Source: Macrotis lagotis (lineage: Eukaryota > Chordata > Mammalia > Peramelemorphia > Peramelidae). From it: a stretch of DNA of 64,000 nt. Shown here in pieces: positions 1-11,217 of this stretch. The stretch's first letter is position 1; each line of letters starts with the position of its first letter. A program made the translations under genes and the position numbers. The stretch spans positions 220,242,545 through 220,306,544 of the forward strand of contig NC_133661.1 of NCBI RefSeq assembly GCF_037893015.1. The letters are read 5' to 3'. The notes under the pieces are model-generated. The model worked only from the letters and a program-made list of their open reading frames with translations. It was not told the origin of the DNA and made no database searches.

Positions 1-245
1 GACTTATATGTATAAAAATTGTGGTGGCAAAAATTTGGAAATTGAGGGAGTATTCATCACCTGGAGAATGGCTAACCAAGTTGTGGTATAGGATTGTGAT
101 GTAATGCTATTATTGTACTATAAGAAATGACAAGACAGATGAAGTCAAAAAACTCTGGGAAGACCTGTATAGTTGATGCAGAGTGAAATGAGTAGAATTA
201 GGAAAACACTGTACATTGGTAATAGCAAAATTGATGTCAATAAAT
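1..245 (+). mobile_element. L1 LINE, end of ORF2 region (fragment, cut by window edge)
   Basis: The stretch 'gagaatggctaaccaag' followed by 'ctataagaaatgacaag' matches the last part of marsupial L1 ORF2. The same landmarks occur at about 8,030-8,100 in the longer L1 of this window. It is an old copy with many small changes; the 3' untranslated part downstream is not clearly recognisable. L1 identity rests on this internal match and memory of the family. Confidence 0.65.
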
Positions 246-679
246 TTAATTCTTTTACTTTGTTCCAATTAATTTACACACAAATTTAATTTGCAAACAA
301 ATTAATTTTATCATAATATCTATAGATTACTTGTCAGGATATGACCTCTTTATAGAGAGAAAAAGTGGTGGTCACTGATTCATGGAACAACCATTTTGAA
401 AAACCACTAGGAAAAATGGGAGGAGCAAAGAAATGTTCCAGACCAATTGACTTCCAGAAGATTTTCCCTTATACACTGCTTTGAATTTTTTCATAGATGA
501 CTTTTTATCTTGATTTCTCCAAAATTAAAAATTATATGGAGAATGAATATATCTAGACATTTGCATCTTATTCATTTTGTCCAACTTTTTAAAAAGTAAG
601 AAAATTATTTTCTTCACCCACCTCATTATTGGATGAGTACAGATGCCATAGAATTGTATGAGCAGTTAAGTATTCCAGT
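246..679. other. AT-rich stretch, nothing recognised
   Basis: AT-rich DNA with no reading frame, RNA gene or clear repeat. Its first half could be decayed L1 3' untranslated sequence continuing from the preceding fragment, but I cannot show it. Confidence 0.4.
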
Positions 680-892
680 GAATTGGGTACCAAGACTGGA
701 ATTAGGAAGATTAATCCAGTTTCAGTCACTTACTATCTGTGTAATATGAATAAACCTGTTTGTCTCAGTTTCCTTCTCTATTCAATGAATTGGAAAAGGA
801 AATAGTAAACCTCTCTAATATCTTTACCAAGAAAACCCCAAATAAGGTAAAAAAGAGTGAGACAATTGAAAATGACTGAACATAGTATAGTC
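680..892 (+). mobile_element. Marsupial tRNA-derived SINE (MAR1-like), decayed
   Basis: It carries the SINE body order 'cagtcacttactatctgtg', 'ctcagtttccttctc', then 'accaagaaaaccccaaat' and a tail near 'gactgaacatag'. The same order occurs in the copies at 18,622, 30,634 and 58,965. The head is strongly diverged, so this is an old insertion. Confidence 0.7.
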
Positions 893-1317
893 TGAAGTGG
901 GAAAAAGCATGACCCTATAGATCATGAAAACAGTGAACTAAGCATTTTCTAATATTTTTACTATATGATTACTCTGTACCTTGGGTTTTTTTTTTATCTT
1001 TAAAATGTGTAAGCTCTTCCAAGTCTTATAGGAATATTGGAAGGACAAATGTGATGGTATATTTGAAAGAACTTTGTAATTATTTTGTAAGAAAAGTAGA
1101 TAATGAACCTGTTAAAATAATTATTGACTTTATTGGCACACAGATACAAAAGTAAGGTAAAAAAAATAGCCTGAGCTGAAACACCTCCCCACCCCACATA
1201 TACACACAAAAACCTTATTCTCAACAAAGAAGAAAATATATTTCCAAAATACCATTTGTCTCGCTTTTTTAATTCAACTAAAAATAGATTCTTAATCTTC
1301 TTGAATATATGAAATGA
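893..1317. other. AT-rich stretch, nothing recognised
   Basis: No repeat or gene is recognised. A 118-codon minus-strand reading frame (1000-1356) spans it but has low-complexity hydrophobic composition, no known domain and runs into a SINE relic, so I treat it as chance. Confidence 0.4.
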
Positions 1318-1490
1318 AAAGTATACTAACTCTGTATTCAAAGAACCTGTGTTCAAATCCTACCTTTTATTAATTACTACTTGTGTGACCTTGACTAAGT
1401 CACTTAAGTCTTTGGAGCTGTTTCCTTATGAAATTATTGGAATAGGTGACTTCTGAGATATCTTCTAGCTCTAGCTCTATATTACTATGA
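1318..1490 (+). mobile_element. MIR-type SINE relic
   Basis: Core landmarks are 'gtgttcaaatcctacc', 'tgtgtgaccttgactaagtc' and 'tgacttctgagatatcttc', in the order of MIR/CORE-SINE relics. Divergence is high, as for an insertion that predates the marsupial radiation. Confidence 0.6.
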
Positions 1491-1509
1491 ACTGACCCCC
1501 TTCTCCATT

Positions 1510-1915
1510 TCACATGGAGATAGTTTTCTTTTCCCTTCCAAATTTATCTTTATTCAGAACTTCCTAAATCCAAACTTCCTCTTAGACTTCATCAAAGACT
1601 TTATTTTGCATGTAACTAATGAAGTTTTCAAACGTTATGATTACCTATATTACTGTTTTATATTTCTATTGAAATCTCCATGGAAAGTCTGTCATATTTA
1701 AATGTCTCTGTTATTTATTTCTCTCTCTTCCACAAATTATCAAATATCTATTTATTGATTTACATATTGTATCCTCTCAGTAGAACATAAACTCTTTTAA
1801 GACAGGGATTATATTTCATTTTGTCTATTTCTTATTTTCAAGTGTCCAGGCTTAATGCAGTGACTTGCATATAATAGCTTATTAGCAAATATTTCTTGGA
1901 TTGAGTCATTATGGA
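1510..1915 (+). mobile_element. L2 LINE 3' end
   Basis: The tail 'aactcttttaagacaggga' followed by 'gcatataatagcttattag' resembles the end of L2 ('gggcagggactg... cacatagtaggtgctcaataa'). The 5' part (1510-1690) is a weaker match, so the left limit is approximate. Confidence 0.55.
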
Positions 1916-2749
1916 TTGTTATGGAAACCAAGTATCCCAAGAGAATTATGTTGGAACAGAGAAAAGATTACTCTATGTCTCTTGAAACATTTTATAAAAT
2001 TAATCCTCTGTTATATCTCAAGAGTTATACTAACTTTTCAGAAATGGAAAAGCTTTGGGCTTGTGAATTTAATTGTGGTCACTAATTTGTGGAACATCTT
2101 GGATCAAAGAAAAGAAACAGAATCAATGACCAATTTCTGCTTTTAATTCAATTATTATTAGGAACATGGAAATATAATTGGTCTGCTGGTTCTAAAATTA
2201 TCTTCCTTAGCAACTTCCTGCTAAAGTTGGGCCCTGGTCAGAGGATTTTGTTGAGGATTAGTGAGAAATAAGCATAAGTAAGGATAAATAAAAGTGGAGT
2301 CTGATAATGGAGTGCCTTGCCCAGGGAAAGCATTTCTAGTCAGTCTTAACCTGATTGTTATTTACTTTGGATAATGTCCCTGAGGAATCTATTACCTTTG
2401 CTTCCTACTAACCTAACCACTCCCACATTCCCCCAAAAGATTTTTCTTCCTTAGAATGAAAAGTTAAATTCCACAAAAACACTTACCAGGTTCATAGGGA
2501 TATGTTGCCTATAGATCTATCATCTATAAAAATTCCCTTTCAATCATTTCTAACAGTATAGATAAAGGTCTTTGTGCCTCAGTTTCCTTATTTCTCACAG
2601 AGAGGTTGGAAAAAAATGAAATTCTAGACTACTGCTAACTATAAAATTATGTGATTCTAGAAGAGAGGATGTAATTCTTTCTATTGAGGAGTTTGTATTT
2701 TTAGAGAAATGAAAAATTGTATTGTAGCTACTGGCTACTTGAGTTCAAT
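1916..2749. other. Unassigned stretch with a possible short MIR scrap
   Basis: Two plus-strand reading frames here (81 and 60 codons) overlap each other in different frames and show no known domain. A fragment 'gcctcagtttccttatttc' at about 2,577-2,595 looks like a MIR core remnant. Nothing else is recognised. Confidence 0.4.
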
Positions 2750-3215
2750 TCTGCCTATGAGGAATCATTATTCAGAGTTGGGAAAGTAAGGGCGGAAATA
2801 AAACAATAATTTATTTTAAAGGATTGCAAGACATAGGAAAGGATAGGGAGAGGGAGAGATAGAGGAGATAAAAGAACAGCCAAGCAGTGTTGGCTGGGCC
2901 ACAGGTTGGTAGAGAAGTCTGTGGCCCTGAAGCTGGAGTCAAGCTCAGGTTTTTATGTCTTGGCTCTCATCCAGAGGGCAAAAGGTGAACTCCTTTCCCC
3001 TATACTGGGTCCAGAATTAAGTAAAGGGTAAAGCCTAAGGAGATCAAGATACAAATTTTACATTAAACAATGAGTCAGTGGTACATCAAGAATGGGGGGG
3101 TCTCCACCCAAGCAGCTTTTAAGATTACAATAATAATCCTCTACTTCTAGTCAATTTACATCTCAAGAGTGGGTGGTAGTCAAAAACATCTCCACCCAAG
3201 TTCTACTTTCACAAT
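2750..3215 (-). mobile_element. Possible solo LTR fossil (endogenous retrovirus-like), antisense
   Basis: Read on the minus strand, the segment has the parts expected of an LTR: a TATA-like 'cataaaaacctg' near 2,950 and an AATAAA polyadenylation signal near 2,812, in the right order. No internal retroviral sequence was recognised beside it, so it would be a solo LTR. Both ends are approximate and the family is unknown; it is an old, decayed copy if real. It could also be an unrelated repeat. Confidence 0.3.
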
Positions 3216-4809
3216 TCTCTTCATCTTTCCTCTGCATCACTATTATAGCAATTCAACCAACTAGTTGTTGCTTCATAAATACTTGTTAAATAACAATGAA
3301 TATATTATGTATACATGAGAAGAATATATGATAGACAATAAACTTCCTAGGAAAATATTACTCTCAGATTTCATTTTGGAAGGGAGTTAACCCTGGATTC
3401 TCAAATGTTATCAATAGAACATAAACTCTGACTTTACTAAGATGCAAAGACTCAAGGGTAGATATAAAAACAAATTAATTCTGCTATCTGAAAACTATAT
3501 AAAGGCTGATTATTAAAAGGTAATTTAGTCAATTTGATTTAATTCCCCAGGTGATTAAATTTTTTATTTAGATTATCTAGCTAGTATATATATATATACT
3601 CTGAGACCCAGGAAAGTTGTATAAGCCCTTTATATGGTATCCTGAAAGGATTGTGGGTGTCTCTTTTCTCAGCGATAATCTTGAGATCCCACCAGCTATA
3701 TTCTTCCCAACTGTTAGTGGTCTGATTAATGTCCCAGTTTTATTTAATCCCTATTATTAATTACCTTTTTTTAAAAATGAAAATTTACTTCAGCATTTTA
3801 GCCCTACCAATTGTATACTTTCCTCAGTGTCTATGGGCATGATATCCTCTATACCATTTTCATCTGTGAAGAAAGGGCAGGAGAGAGAGGGGAAGAAAGG
3901 AGATATGGTTGTCAGCTCATAACTTAATTCAGCTTTTATATACAATTAGTTCCACCAAATGCCATTCATGTCTAGGACCTACATGACTTCCAAGTGAGTT
4001 CTTCCCCTGGGATAAAATTCTGAAGATCACTCCCAAAGATGAATCCTTAGTCCTCAATGCATTGATGTTTCACAGGCTGCAAAATCCAGCCTGTATTCAA
4101 ATTTATGGATTCCTTTGACTTGTTTGATTTATTCTCCCAAGCTTTGAAATTCTCATATTTGAAGATTCTGTTCCCTTCACTTAGAATGGACAAGAATCAA
4201 AAAAGTCTGCTGACCTATCCCTGTTTCTCAGGATCATATGATCACTGAGGGAAGAAATCCCTAAGGTCATTTTCTCTGTAGTACATAGTTTCACACTGGA
4301 TATTGTGAGCAAGAGAGTCATTGAGTTCCTCAGACATAAAACAAAGAAGAAAATTTAAATTGACAGGCCTTTTGAAGATGAGGAAATTTCAGGCAAGGCA
4401 GCTAATTGCATGCCATTAGTCAATTGGAACCAGTTATAGAATTTCCATGCATGCTCCAGTCTCTCCAAGGCACTTTTCCATAACATATCAAGGTTTTCCC
4501 AGGAATAAATTTTCTCACATTGAATTTACAATGAGGTTATATCATCTGGGCAAACCGCACAGATGCCAGAGCCCCACTTATATCTATAACATAGCCTAAT
4601 AGTATTCATTACTGTGTGGTCTCTTTCCACATCTGTAGTGATAGTAACAGGGTAGTGAAAAGAAGGGGCAGAAAGCACTAAAAATTAAAAAAAAAAAATC
4701 ATAGAATGTGCAGTCTGTTTATATAAAATTAACTTGATATTCTTATACTATCTATTATAACCAGTGACCAAAAAGTTGAGACACTACTGTAGGAATTGAA
4801 TCACATTTA
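3216..4809. other. Repeat-poor stretch, mostly unassigned
   Basis: No gene found. A short (TA)n run lies at about 3,584-3,598 and a purine-rich patch at about 3,870-3,905. A fragment at about 4,370-4,435 ('gaagatgaggaaatttcagg') may be antisense MIR core. The rest is unassigned AT-rich sequence. Confidence 0.4.
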
Positions 4810-4990
4810 TAATGCTATAGGCAGGAAAATTTGGATTCATTTCCTACCTCTGACCCTTACTAATGTGTTACTAAGAGCAAATCACTTTGCCAGTTTGAGC
4901 CTATTTTCTCAATTATAAATTGAGGGTGATAATACCTGTATTACCAGTCTTAAAGATCAACTGAGATAAAGTAAACAGTGCTTTGTGAAC
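4810..4990 (+). mobile_element. MIR-type SINE relic
   Basis: The order 'ttcatttcctacctctgac', 'agcaaatcactttgcc', 'ttctcaattataaattgagg' and 'gataatacctgtattacc' is that of a MIR/THER relic. The small reading frames on both strands here are by-products of this relic. Confidence 0.6.
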
Positions 4991-5137
4991 CTTAATGTAC
5001 TATCTAAAATGTTGCTATCTATAAATGATATATTCACAGATGTTGACATATATGCTTTGAAGTTTGTAAAGATATCATTAGATAGATGGGGAGAGATAAA
5101 TATTGATATGTATATAGATGCAAATGTAAAATCATGG

Positions 5138-5550
5138 GGCAGCTGGGCAACTCTATCCATCAAAGTAGAGAGAGTGATGGGCCTAGAGTCAATAAGACAT
5201 CTTCTTGAATTCAAATCTGACCTCAGATACTAATTGTGTGACCCTGAGAAAGTCACTTAACCCTTTTATTTATTTGTTTGTCTTTTATTTATATATTTAT
5301 TTATTTATTATTTTTAGGTTTTTGCAAGGCAAATGGGGTTAAGTGGTTTGCCCAAGGCCACGCAGCTAGGTAATTATTAAGTGTCTGAAGTCGGATTTGA
5401 ACTCAGGTACTCCTGACTCCAGGGCCCATGCTCTATCCACTGTGCCACCTAGCTGCCCCCACTTAACCCTTTTTGAATTAGTTTTGAATTAGTTGGAGAA
5501 AACCCCAAATGAGACCATGAAGAGTTAGACATGCCTGAAAAGACTAAACA
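5138..5550 (+). mobile_element. MAR1-like SINE split by a later SINE insertion
   Basis: The left half (5138-5267) starts 'ggggcagctgggcaac' and runs to 'agtcacttaaccc'. The right half (5460-5550) resumes with 'cacttaaccctttt' and goes on through 'gagaaaaccccaaatgag' to 'gttagacatgcctg'. The 14 bases 'cacttaaccctttt' occur at both junctions (5254-5267 and 5460-5473) as the target duplication of the inserted WSINE. The host SINE is therefore the older of the two. Confidence 0.85.
5268..5459 (-). mobile_element. WSINE-like SINE, full length, nested
   Basis: The reverse complement starts 'gggggcagctaggtggcaca', contains the tRNA-like A and B box regions and ends in a T/A-rich tail on the left. 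It is flanked by a 14-bp target duplication (5254-5267, 5460-5473), so both ends are defined. It is less diverged than the SINE it split. Confidence 0.9.
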
Positions 5551-5579
5551 ACAATAACATTATCAATCTGCCTATAAAT

Positions 5580-5580
<1 letters not shown>

Positions 5581-5610
<30 letters not shown>

Positions 5611-5735
5611 TATATATATGATATACACACATATATCATATATCCCTATAAATATACATACTATTTATTTGTTTATATCTATATCTATCTATCCATCTAT
5701 CTATCTTTCTGTGTATCTATCTAAATACTTGTATA
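5581..5735. repeat. (CA)n, (TATA)n and (TATC)n microsatellites
   Basis: A (CA) run of about 13 units at 5581-5606 is followed by AT/CA mixed sequence and a (TATC/TCTA) run at about 5676-5706. These are simple repeats with no coding content. Confidence 0.9.
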
Positions 5736-5742
5736 CATACAC

Positions 5743-6030
5743 ATGGGGCAGCTAGGTGGCACTAGCCTTGGAGTCAGGAGGACAGGAGTTCAAATCTGGC
5801 CTCAGTCACTCTACACTAACTAGCTGTGTGACCTTGGATAAGTCACTTAACCCTAATTGCCCTGCATTCAGGGTTATCTTCAGTCATCCTGATCTATATC
5901 TGTCCACTGGACCCAGATGGTTCTGGAGGAAAAAGCTTTACTCATATGTAATTCATGTGCTTGTAATGGCATCACCTCTCTGATGTCATGATCTTTCTCA
6001 AGAACAAAGGACAAGTATCATCATGAGTGT
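5743..6030 (+). mobile_element. SINE with RTE-like tail, near full length
   Basis: A tRNA-type head ('ggggcagctaggtggcacta') is followed by the body 'cttcagtcatcctgatc', 'ctggacccagatgg' and 'tgatgtcatgatctttc', ending 'aagaacaaaggacaag'. The last part resembles the RTE LINE 3' end seen at 56,855-57,030, consistent with RTE-driven mobilisation. Other copies lie at 26,590 (minus) and 39,160 (plus). The 75-codon reading frame at 5756 is a by-product. Confidence 0.8.
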
Positions 6031-6060
6031 TTGTGTATGTGTGTGTGTGTGTGTGTGTGT
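6027..6060 (+). repeat. (TG)n microsatellite
   Basis: Nearly uninterrupted TG run directly downstream of the SINE tail. Confidence 0.9.
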
Positions 6061-6360
6061 TTATATTGATAACCAACTGGCCATTTAGTAAAGAATTAAA
6101 TTAAACACTGTATAAACCTCCAGAGATTATCCTAATAAAAAACAAATGTTAACCTTCAGAGTCTGGTCTCAAAAAAACAAAAACAACCAAGCAGAATTAG
6201 GCTAATATACACATTTATTAAATTTCTAATTCCATTAAGGTTAGATACTCAGGACCTTCATGCTTTCTTTATCAGTTATTTTAAGACCTTCACAAAGCAT
6301 ATGAATCTTCCCCCTCCAGGATGTTGGCACTACCCAGTGATCTTTGTTTTAGGTAACATC
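6061..6360. other. AT-rich stretch, nothing recognised
   Basis: No reading frame over 60 codons and no repeat family recognised. A possible MIR scrap near 6,230-6,260 is too weak to call. Confidence 0.35.
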
Positions 6361-6490
6361 AACTTTATATAGATATAGATAAAAAATATAGATACAGATA
6401 TAGATGTAGTTATAGAGCTATAAAGATATACATACATAGATATACATATATATGCATATATATATATATATATATAAATTTATAGAGATA
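6361..6490. repeat. AT-rich GATA/TATA low-complexity tract
   Basis: Degenerate tetranucleotide repeats ('tatagatatagata', 'acatacatagatatac') grade into a (TA) run at about 6,455-6,475. Confidence 0.8.
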
Positions 6491-6639
6491 CATATAGACA
6501 TATCCTCATGGTGATATTACATTCCTTTAAATCATGGAACACAACCAAAGGAGAATCAAAATTGCTAGTGATTCAAATGGAAAGAAATGCTGAGTGTATT
6601 TGAATATATTATCCATAATGATTTATACTTGAAAGGTAA

Positions 6640-8510
6640 TATAAAGAAATCATCAAGGGAAAGTTTAACTAGGAAAAAAAGGAGATAGTTATAGACAATA
6701 AAAAAACAATTGAAAGTCTACCTGCAAAGACATACTCAAGAGATATATGAAAATAACAATAAAACAAAATATATCCCCACAACTAATATCAAATCTAAAT
6801 AATTTGAAAAATATTAATTGCTAATAAGTAGGTTGAGCTAACATAATAAAAATTACAATTCTCCCTAAGTTAATCTATTCATTCCGTACTATAAATATAA
6901 ACTATCAAAAAATTAGGGTTAGGGTTAAAGAAATAACAATATTCATGTGGCAGAACAAAATTTTAAGGATTTCAAGGAAACTAATGAAAAAAATTGTGAA
7001 AGAAGTTAATCTGGCTGTACCAGATCTCAAATTGTATTATAAAGTGTTAATTATCAGAACAATCTGGTATTGGATAAGATATGGAGTAGTGGATCAGTAA
7101 AATAGATTGGGTACAAATTATGTACAATTATAGTAAATGACCATAGTAATCTAGCATATGATGAAAATCAAAGATCCATCCTTTTGGAATGAAAACATTA
7201 TCTGACAAAAATTGCTAGGAAAACCAGAAAACAGTATGGCAGAAACTAGGTATGAACTAACATTTCACACTGCTATTTAGGTATGATCAGGTCAAAATGA
7301 ATACATAATTTACACAAAAAATGGTGAAACTATAAGAAAATTAAGAGAGCATGAAAGTATTTATCAAATTTGTGGATAAGGAAAGAATTAAGGACCAAAA
7401 ATTATAAAGATCATTATAAAATATAAAAGATTATTTTGATTATACAAAATTTAAAAGTTTTTGCACAGATAAAACCAATGTAACTACAACTATAAGGAAA
7501 GTTAAAAACTGGGAAAATACTTTTGCAACAAAGACCTCATTTCTCAAATACATAGAAAACTGAGTCAAATTTATAAAAAAAAATTCAACTCATTCTCCAA
7601 TCTATAAATGGTCAAAGGATATGAAGTAGTTTTCAATCAAAGAGATCTATAATTGTATAAAAAATAATCTAAATCACTATTGATCAGAGAAATGCAAATT
7701 TAAACTCTGAGATACCACCTCAAGGTTATCAAATTTATTAATATGACAAAAAAAGATAAATGTTGAATGTTGGCGGAGAAATGGGGAAATTGGGCCACTA
7801 ATGTACTATAAATGGAGTTTTGAATTGATCCAAACATTTTGGAAAGCAATTTGGCACTATGTCCAAAGGATTATAAAACTATGCAGACCCATTGATGCAG
7901 CAATACCACTGCTAGGTCTATATCCCAAAAATATTAAAAAAAAAAAGGGGGGGGGAGACCTATTTATACAAAAATATTTATAGCAGAGTGGTGGCTAAGA
8001 ATTGAAAATCAAAGGGATGTCTATCAATTAGGGAATGGCTAAACAAGCTTTGGTATATGATTGTAATGGAATATTATTGTGCTATAAGAAATGACAAGCA
8101 GGATGGAAAAACTTACATGAACTGATGAATACTGAAATAAACAGAACCAGGAGAATCTCATACACAATAACAGCAATATTTTTCAGTGAAGAATTATAAA
8201 TGAGTAATACAATGATCCAAGACAATTCTAAGGGATGATGAAGCATACTATCCACCTGAAGAAAAAGAACTTATATTGTTTGAATATAGACCTTACTTTG
8301 CTTTATTTCTTTTTTTTTCTTCTATTCAAAGTCTTTCTGTACAAAATGACTAATTTGGAAATGTTTTACATAATTGCACCAGTAAAACCCATATCTAAAT
8401 ACTTATTATCTCAGGAAACAGGAGGGAGAGGAAAGGAAGGAGGGATAAAATTTGGAACTCAAAGCTTTAGATAAAAATGTTTTTAAAATTGAAAAGAAAA
8501 GAAAAAAATG
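6640..8510 (+). mobile_element. L1 LINE, 3' half: end of ORF2 plus 3' UTR (broken)
   Basis: Translation in changing frames gives L1 ORF2 C-terminal landmarks: 'FMWQNKILRISRKL' near 6,940, 'PDLKLYYKVLIIRTIWYW' near 7,020-7,070, then the end-of-ORF2 region with 'gtaatggaatattattgtgc' at 8,065. The 60-codon frame at 7801-7983 is part of it. The 3' untranslated part includes the purine-rich 'aggagggagaggaaaggaag' at about 8,419 and ends A-rich near 8,510. Several frame changes and stops make it inactive. The left edge is approximate because the element is 5' truncated or too decayed to follow. Confidence 0.85.
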
Positions 8511-8875
8511 AAAGTGAAAGATAACAGATTTATTTATTTGTGCTACTCTAAAAGCTTTGTTAATTGTAAAAGAATTGGTCCATGGAATGTCAGGTCCCTC
8601 CTCAAAGAAGTAAAACCATGGATCATAATGAAATGGAATGAAAAAAACATGGATGATTAGCCATCTACTAGTAAAAGGAGCAGGCAAGATTGAAATCAAG
8701 GACCAGTCAAAATTGTAAAATATCAAAAAGGAACAATAGGAATTACACATGGAGAGAGTGAAATTAGAAGCAACTTCCAATGAGCTGGGGAAGTTATATT
8801 ATCTACCCATCATCTTATAGTCTTTCTTTTCCAGAACACGTTGCAAAAATCCTTTGCTATTTGACAAAATCCTAA
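8511..8875. other. Unassigned stretch
   Basis: No repeat or gene recognised. A 124-codon minus-strand frame (8406-8780) overlaps the L1 3' end and has low-complexity composition, so I do not treat it as a gene. Confidence 0.4.
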
Positions 8876-9540
8876 AATAATCCATCAATAAGAATTTACT
8901 AAGTAGCTATTATGTGCCAAGATCTATGCTTAGTGTTAGGGTTACAAAAAAATACACACATATATACAAAAAAGAGAAAATTCACTTCCTCCAAGAATTT
9001 TACATTCTAAAGAGGGAGATAATATGTACCTACTTATCTGTGTATGTATGTATGTATGTATGTATGTATATATAATTCCAAACATATACACCTCCAAGAT
9101 GTATACATACAAATGTATATATCCAAGATGAACACATAGATGTATATATTTGTATATCTGTATACATTTGTATACATGTGTGCACAGAGATAGATGTATA
9201 GAGAGATAAATAAATAGAAAATCTCTGACAGTCATTATAATTGATTATAATTGAACCCATGACAGCTGATGAGAACACTTAGTAAAGAATATAGAGAGAA
9301 GAGTGTTTAGAATAGATTATTGGGGTGCCCTCACAGTTAGGGGGATATAAGATGGATGAAGATTCAGCAAAGAGGACTGATAAGGATCAATCAAATTGAT
9401 AAATGGAAAAAAAAAGAAAGAACAATTTCACAAGAATTCAATGAGAAAATATCTAGGAGGCGAGCATGACCAATGGTGTCTAATGCTTCAGAGAAGTCAA
9501 AAAGGATGAGATAGCTTAAAAGAATGTGAATTTAGTTTTA
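8876..9540 (-). mobile_element. L2 LINE, two fragments around a microsatellite
   Basis: Positions 8876-9020 match the antisense L2 3' end ('aagaatttactaagtagc', 'ttatgtgccaagatc'). Positions 9215-9540 match the antisense L2 reverse transcriptase region ('gatggatgaagattcagcaa', 'aatggtgtctaatgcttcag'). The part expected between them is missing and a (GTAT)/(ATGT) tract lies there instead (about 9,030-9,180). Many changes mark it as ancient. Confidence 0.7.
9030..9180. repeat. (GTAT)n and related low-complexity tract
   Basis: A run of about seven GTAT units at 9043-9068 is followed by degenerate TATACA-type repeats. The two long minus-strand reading frames over this region only translate these repeats. 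Confidence 0.85.
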
Positions 9541-10274
9541 TGAACACACACTTTTCATGTATGGGGAAATAAGTTTTTCATTCTTTCATTAAATAAAACT
9601 ATATAAATAATCATTGTTTATTTAGCATGCCTATATGAGTTAAAAATGCAACTGAGACTCCTTACAAGTTTCGTTATCCATATCACAAATATCATTTTCA
9701 TTGAGACTTTCTTGGAATTTGATGGATAAATAATGACACTGTATTTAGATAGCTCTGTTCCTTGTAACCCAAGCAAATTTTAAGCATGACTCAGAGATAA
9801 CAAAAATGCTAATTTACCACCACTGATTCTGAAGTGCATTTGGTATTTGACTGAGAAGGCGCATCAAAGAATCAGCACCTGCTGGATGCCATGTTCTGTC
9901 TTGTTAATCACTGGGCTGCTGCTTCTGGGATTGTAAAGGGTCTTATTCCAGGGTCACTCAGGATACTAATTTAAGACCAGCTGCAAATGGGGCTGGGGTA
10001 GAGACAGAGGGGACAGAAAATAAATTTTTGTTAATTGTTAAAATAACTATTTTTTTTAAAATTTGGAGAATTTATCAATAGGACATTAAAAGTATTGCTT
10101 TTCTGTGAGGTGATTGAAATAATTCTCAAACTGCATGTTCATTCCCTTACAAATCCTATAGCATTTTCTCATCCTCTATCTGTCTGACTCTATTTATCCT
10201 CAGCTGTCTGACTCAGTAAAAAAAAGAACTGGAAAGGCCATATTGGTCAATCCATATTGCCATCAGGTCACCTG
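9541..10274. other. Repeat-poor stretch, nothing recognised
   Basis: About 730 bases without a recognised repeat, gene or RNA. Confidence 0.4.
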
Positions 10275-10680
10275 AGGTTGTTGGGTGGCACAGTCAGGAA
10301 GACCTGAGTACAAATTTGACCTGAAGACAATTACTAGTTGTGAGTCACTTACTCTCTGTCTGCCTCAGTTTCTTCTAGTGTAAAATGTGGATAATAATGG
10401 CACCCATCTCCTAGGATTGTTATGAGGATCATTAAGAAAATATTTATAGGGGCGGCTAGGTGGCGCAGTGGATAAAGCACTGGCCCTGTAGTCAGGAGTA
10501 CCTGGGTTCAAATTTGGTCTCAGACACTTAATAATTACCTAGCTGTGTGGCCTTGGGCAAGCCACTTAACCCCATTTGCCTTGCAAAAAACCTAAAAAAG
10601 AAAAAAAAAAAAGAAAGAAAATATTTATAAAGCTCTTAGAACTCTTCCTGGAACATAGTAGATGTTTAATAAGTGTTTTT
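10275..10680 (+). mobile_element. Old SINE/L2-tailed relic split by a WSINE
   Basis: The left part has 'ggtggcacagtcaggaagac', 'agtcacttactctctg' and 'aatgtggataataatgg'. The right part continues with 'aagctcttagaactc' and 'agatgtttaataag', an L2-like tail. The two parts are joined across the WSINE by a 15-base direct repeat. Confidence 0.75.
10449..10614 (+). mobile_element. WSINE-like SINE, full length, nested
   Basis: It starts 'ggcggctaggtggcgcag', has the tRNA-like promoter region, then 'acctagctgtgtggccttg' and an A-rich tail. The target duplication 'aagaaaatatttata' lies at 10434-10448 and 10615-10629. It is one of the best preserved SINEs in the window. Confidence 0.92.
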
Positions 10681-10987
10681 CCTCTTCCTCCCCTCCTTTA
10701 GCCCAACCCCTTAATTCTCCAGAGCAGATCACTGATTTGTGGAAGATTATACAGTTGATCATATTGTGGCAAAGTCAAAATTGATTCCAAATTGATTCCA
10801 AATCCAGAAGTCTTAGAGTGACCCCTAAGTGTCTAATCTCTTACCACTTGCTATACTTCCCAGGTACATTTGCCCATAGAAATACCTTAATAAACATTTG
10901 TTATTTTATGGATGCAATTCATGACAGAATCTACCTAGGGTCCCTGTCTAAACTATCCCACAGTGCCTCCCCCACAGGCTATAATAA
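10681..10987. other. Unassigned stretch with possible antisense MIR scrap
   Basis: The segment at about 10,700-10,815 may be a decayed antisense MIR. It contains an 11-base direct repeat 'attgattccaa' at about 10,780-10,802. No gene is seen. Confidence 0.35.
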
Positions 10988-11016
10988 TCTCCCAGCTAAC
11001 ATTTCCATAGAGCTTT
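10988..11016 (-). mobile_element. Left piece of a MIR/THER-type SINE split by the LINE
   Basis: 'agctaacatttccatagagc' is the antisense end of a MIR/THER-type SINE that continues at 14,247. The last 13 bases (11004-11016) are the left target duplication of the LINE. Confidence 0.75.
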
Positions 11017-11060
11017 TTTTGTTTGTTTGTTTTGTTTATTTATTTACTTATTTATTTAAT
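11017..11060 (-). other. A-rich tail of the half-L1
   Basis: On the minus strand this is a mixed tail of AAAT, AAAC and A runs, directly next to the target duplication, as expected of target-primed reverse transcription. Confidence 0.85.
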
Positions 11061-11217
11061 TAATGTTTTTTTATTCTCATTTCATACAAATTTTTTTTAC
11101 ATTAATAAAATATACTTGTTTACAAGTAAACAAAATACCCCGCCCCCCATGAATATAGATAGACTTGCTTGGGCGAAAAGGTAAAGGGGAGAGAAAAAAA
11201 ATTAAAATTAAAAAAAT

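Noticed and set aside
8406-8780. 124-codon minus-strand frame
   Set aside because: Starts in unassigned DNA and ends within the L1 3' end; composition is low complexity and no domain is seen.
10449-10614. tRNA gene
   Set aside because: The A and B box regions belong to a tRNA-derived SINE with target duplication and A tail; no cloverleaf was established.
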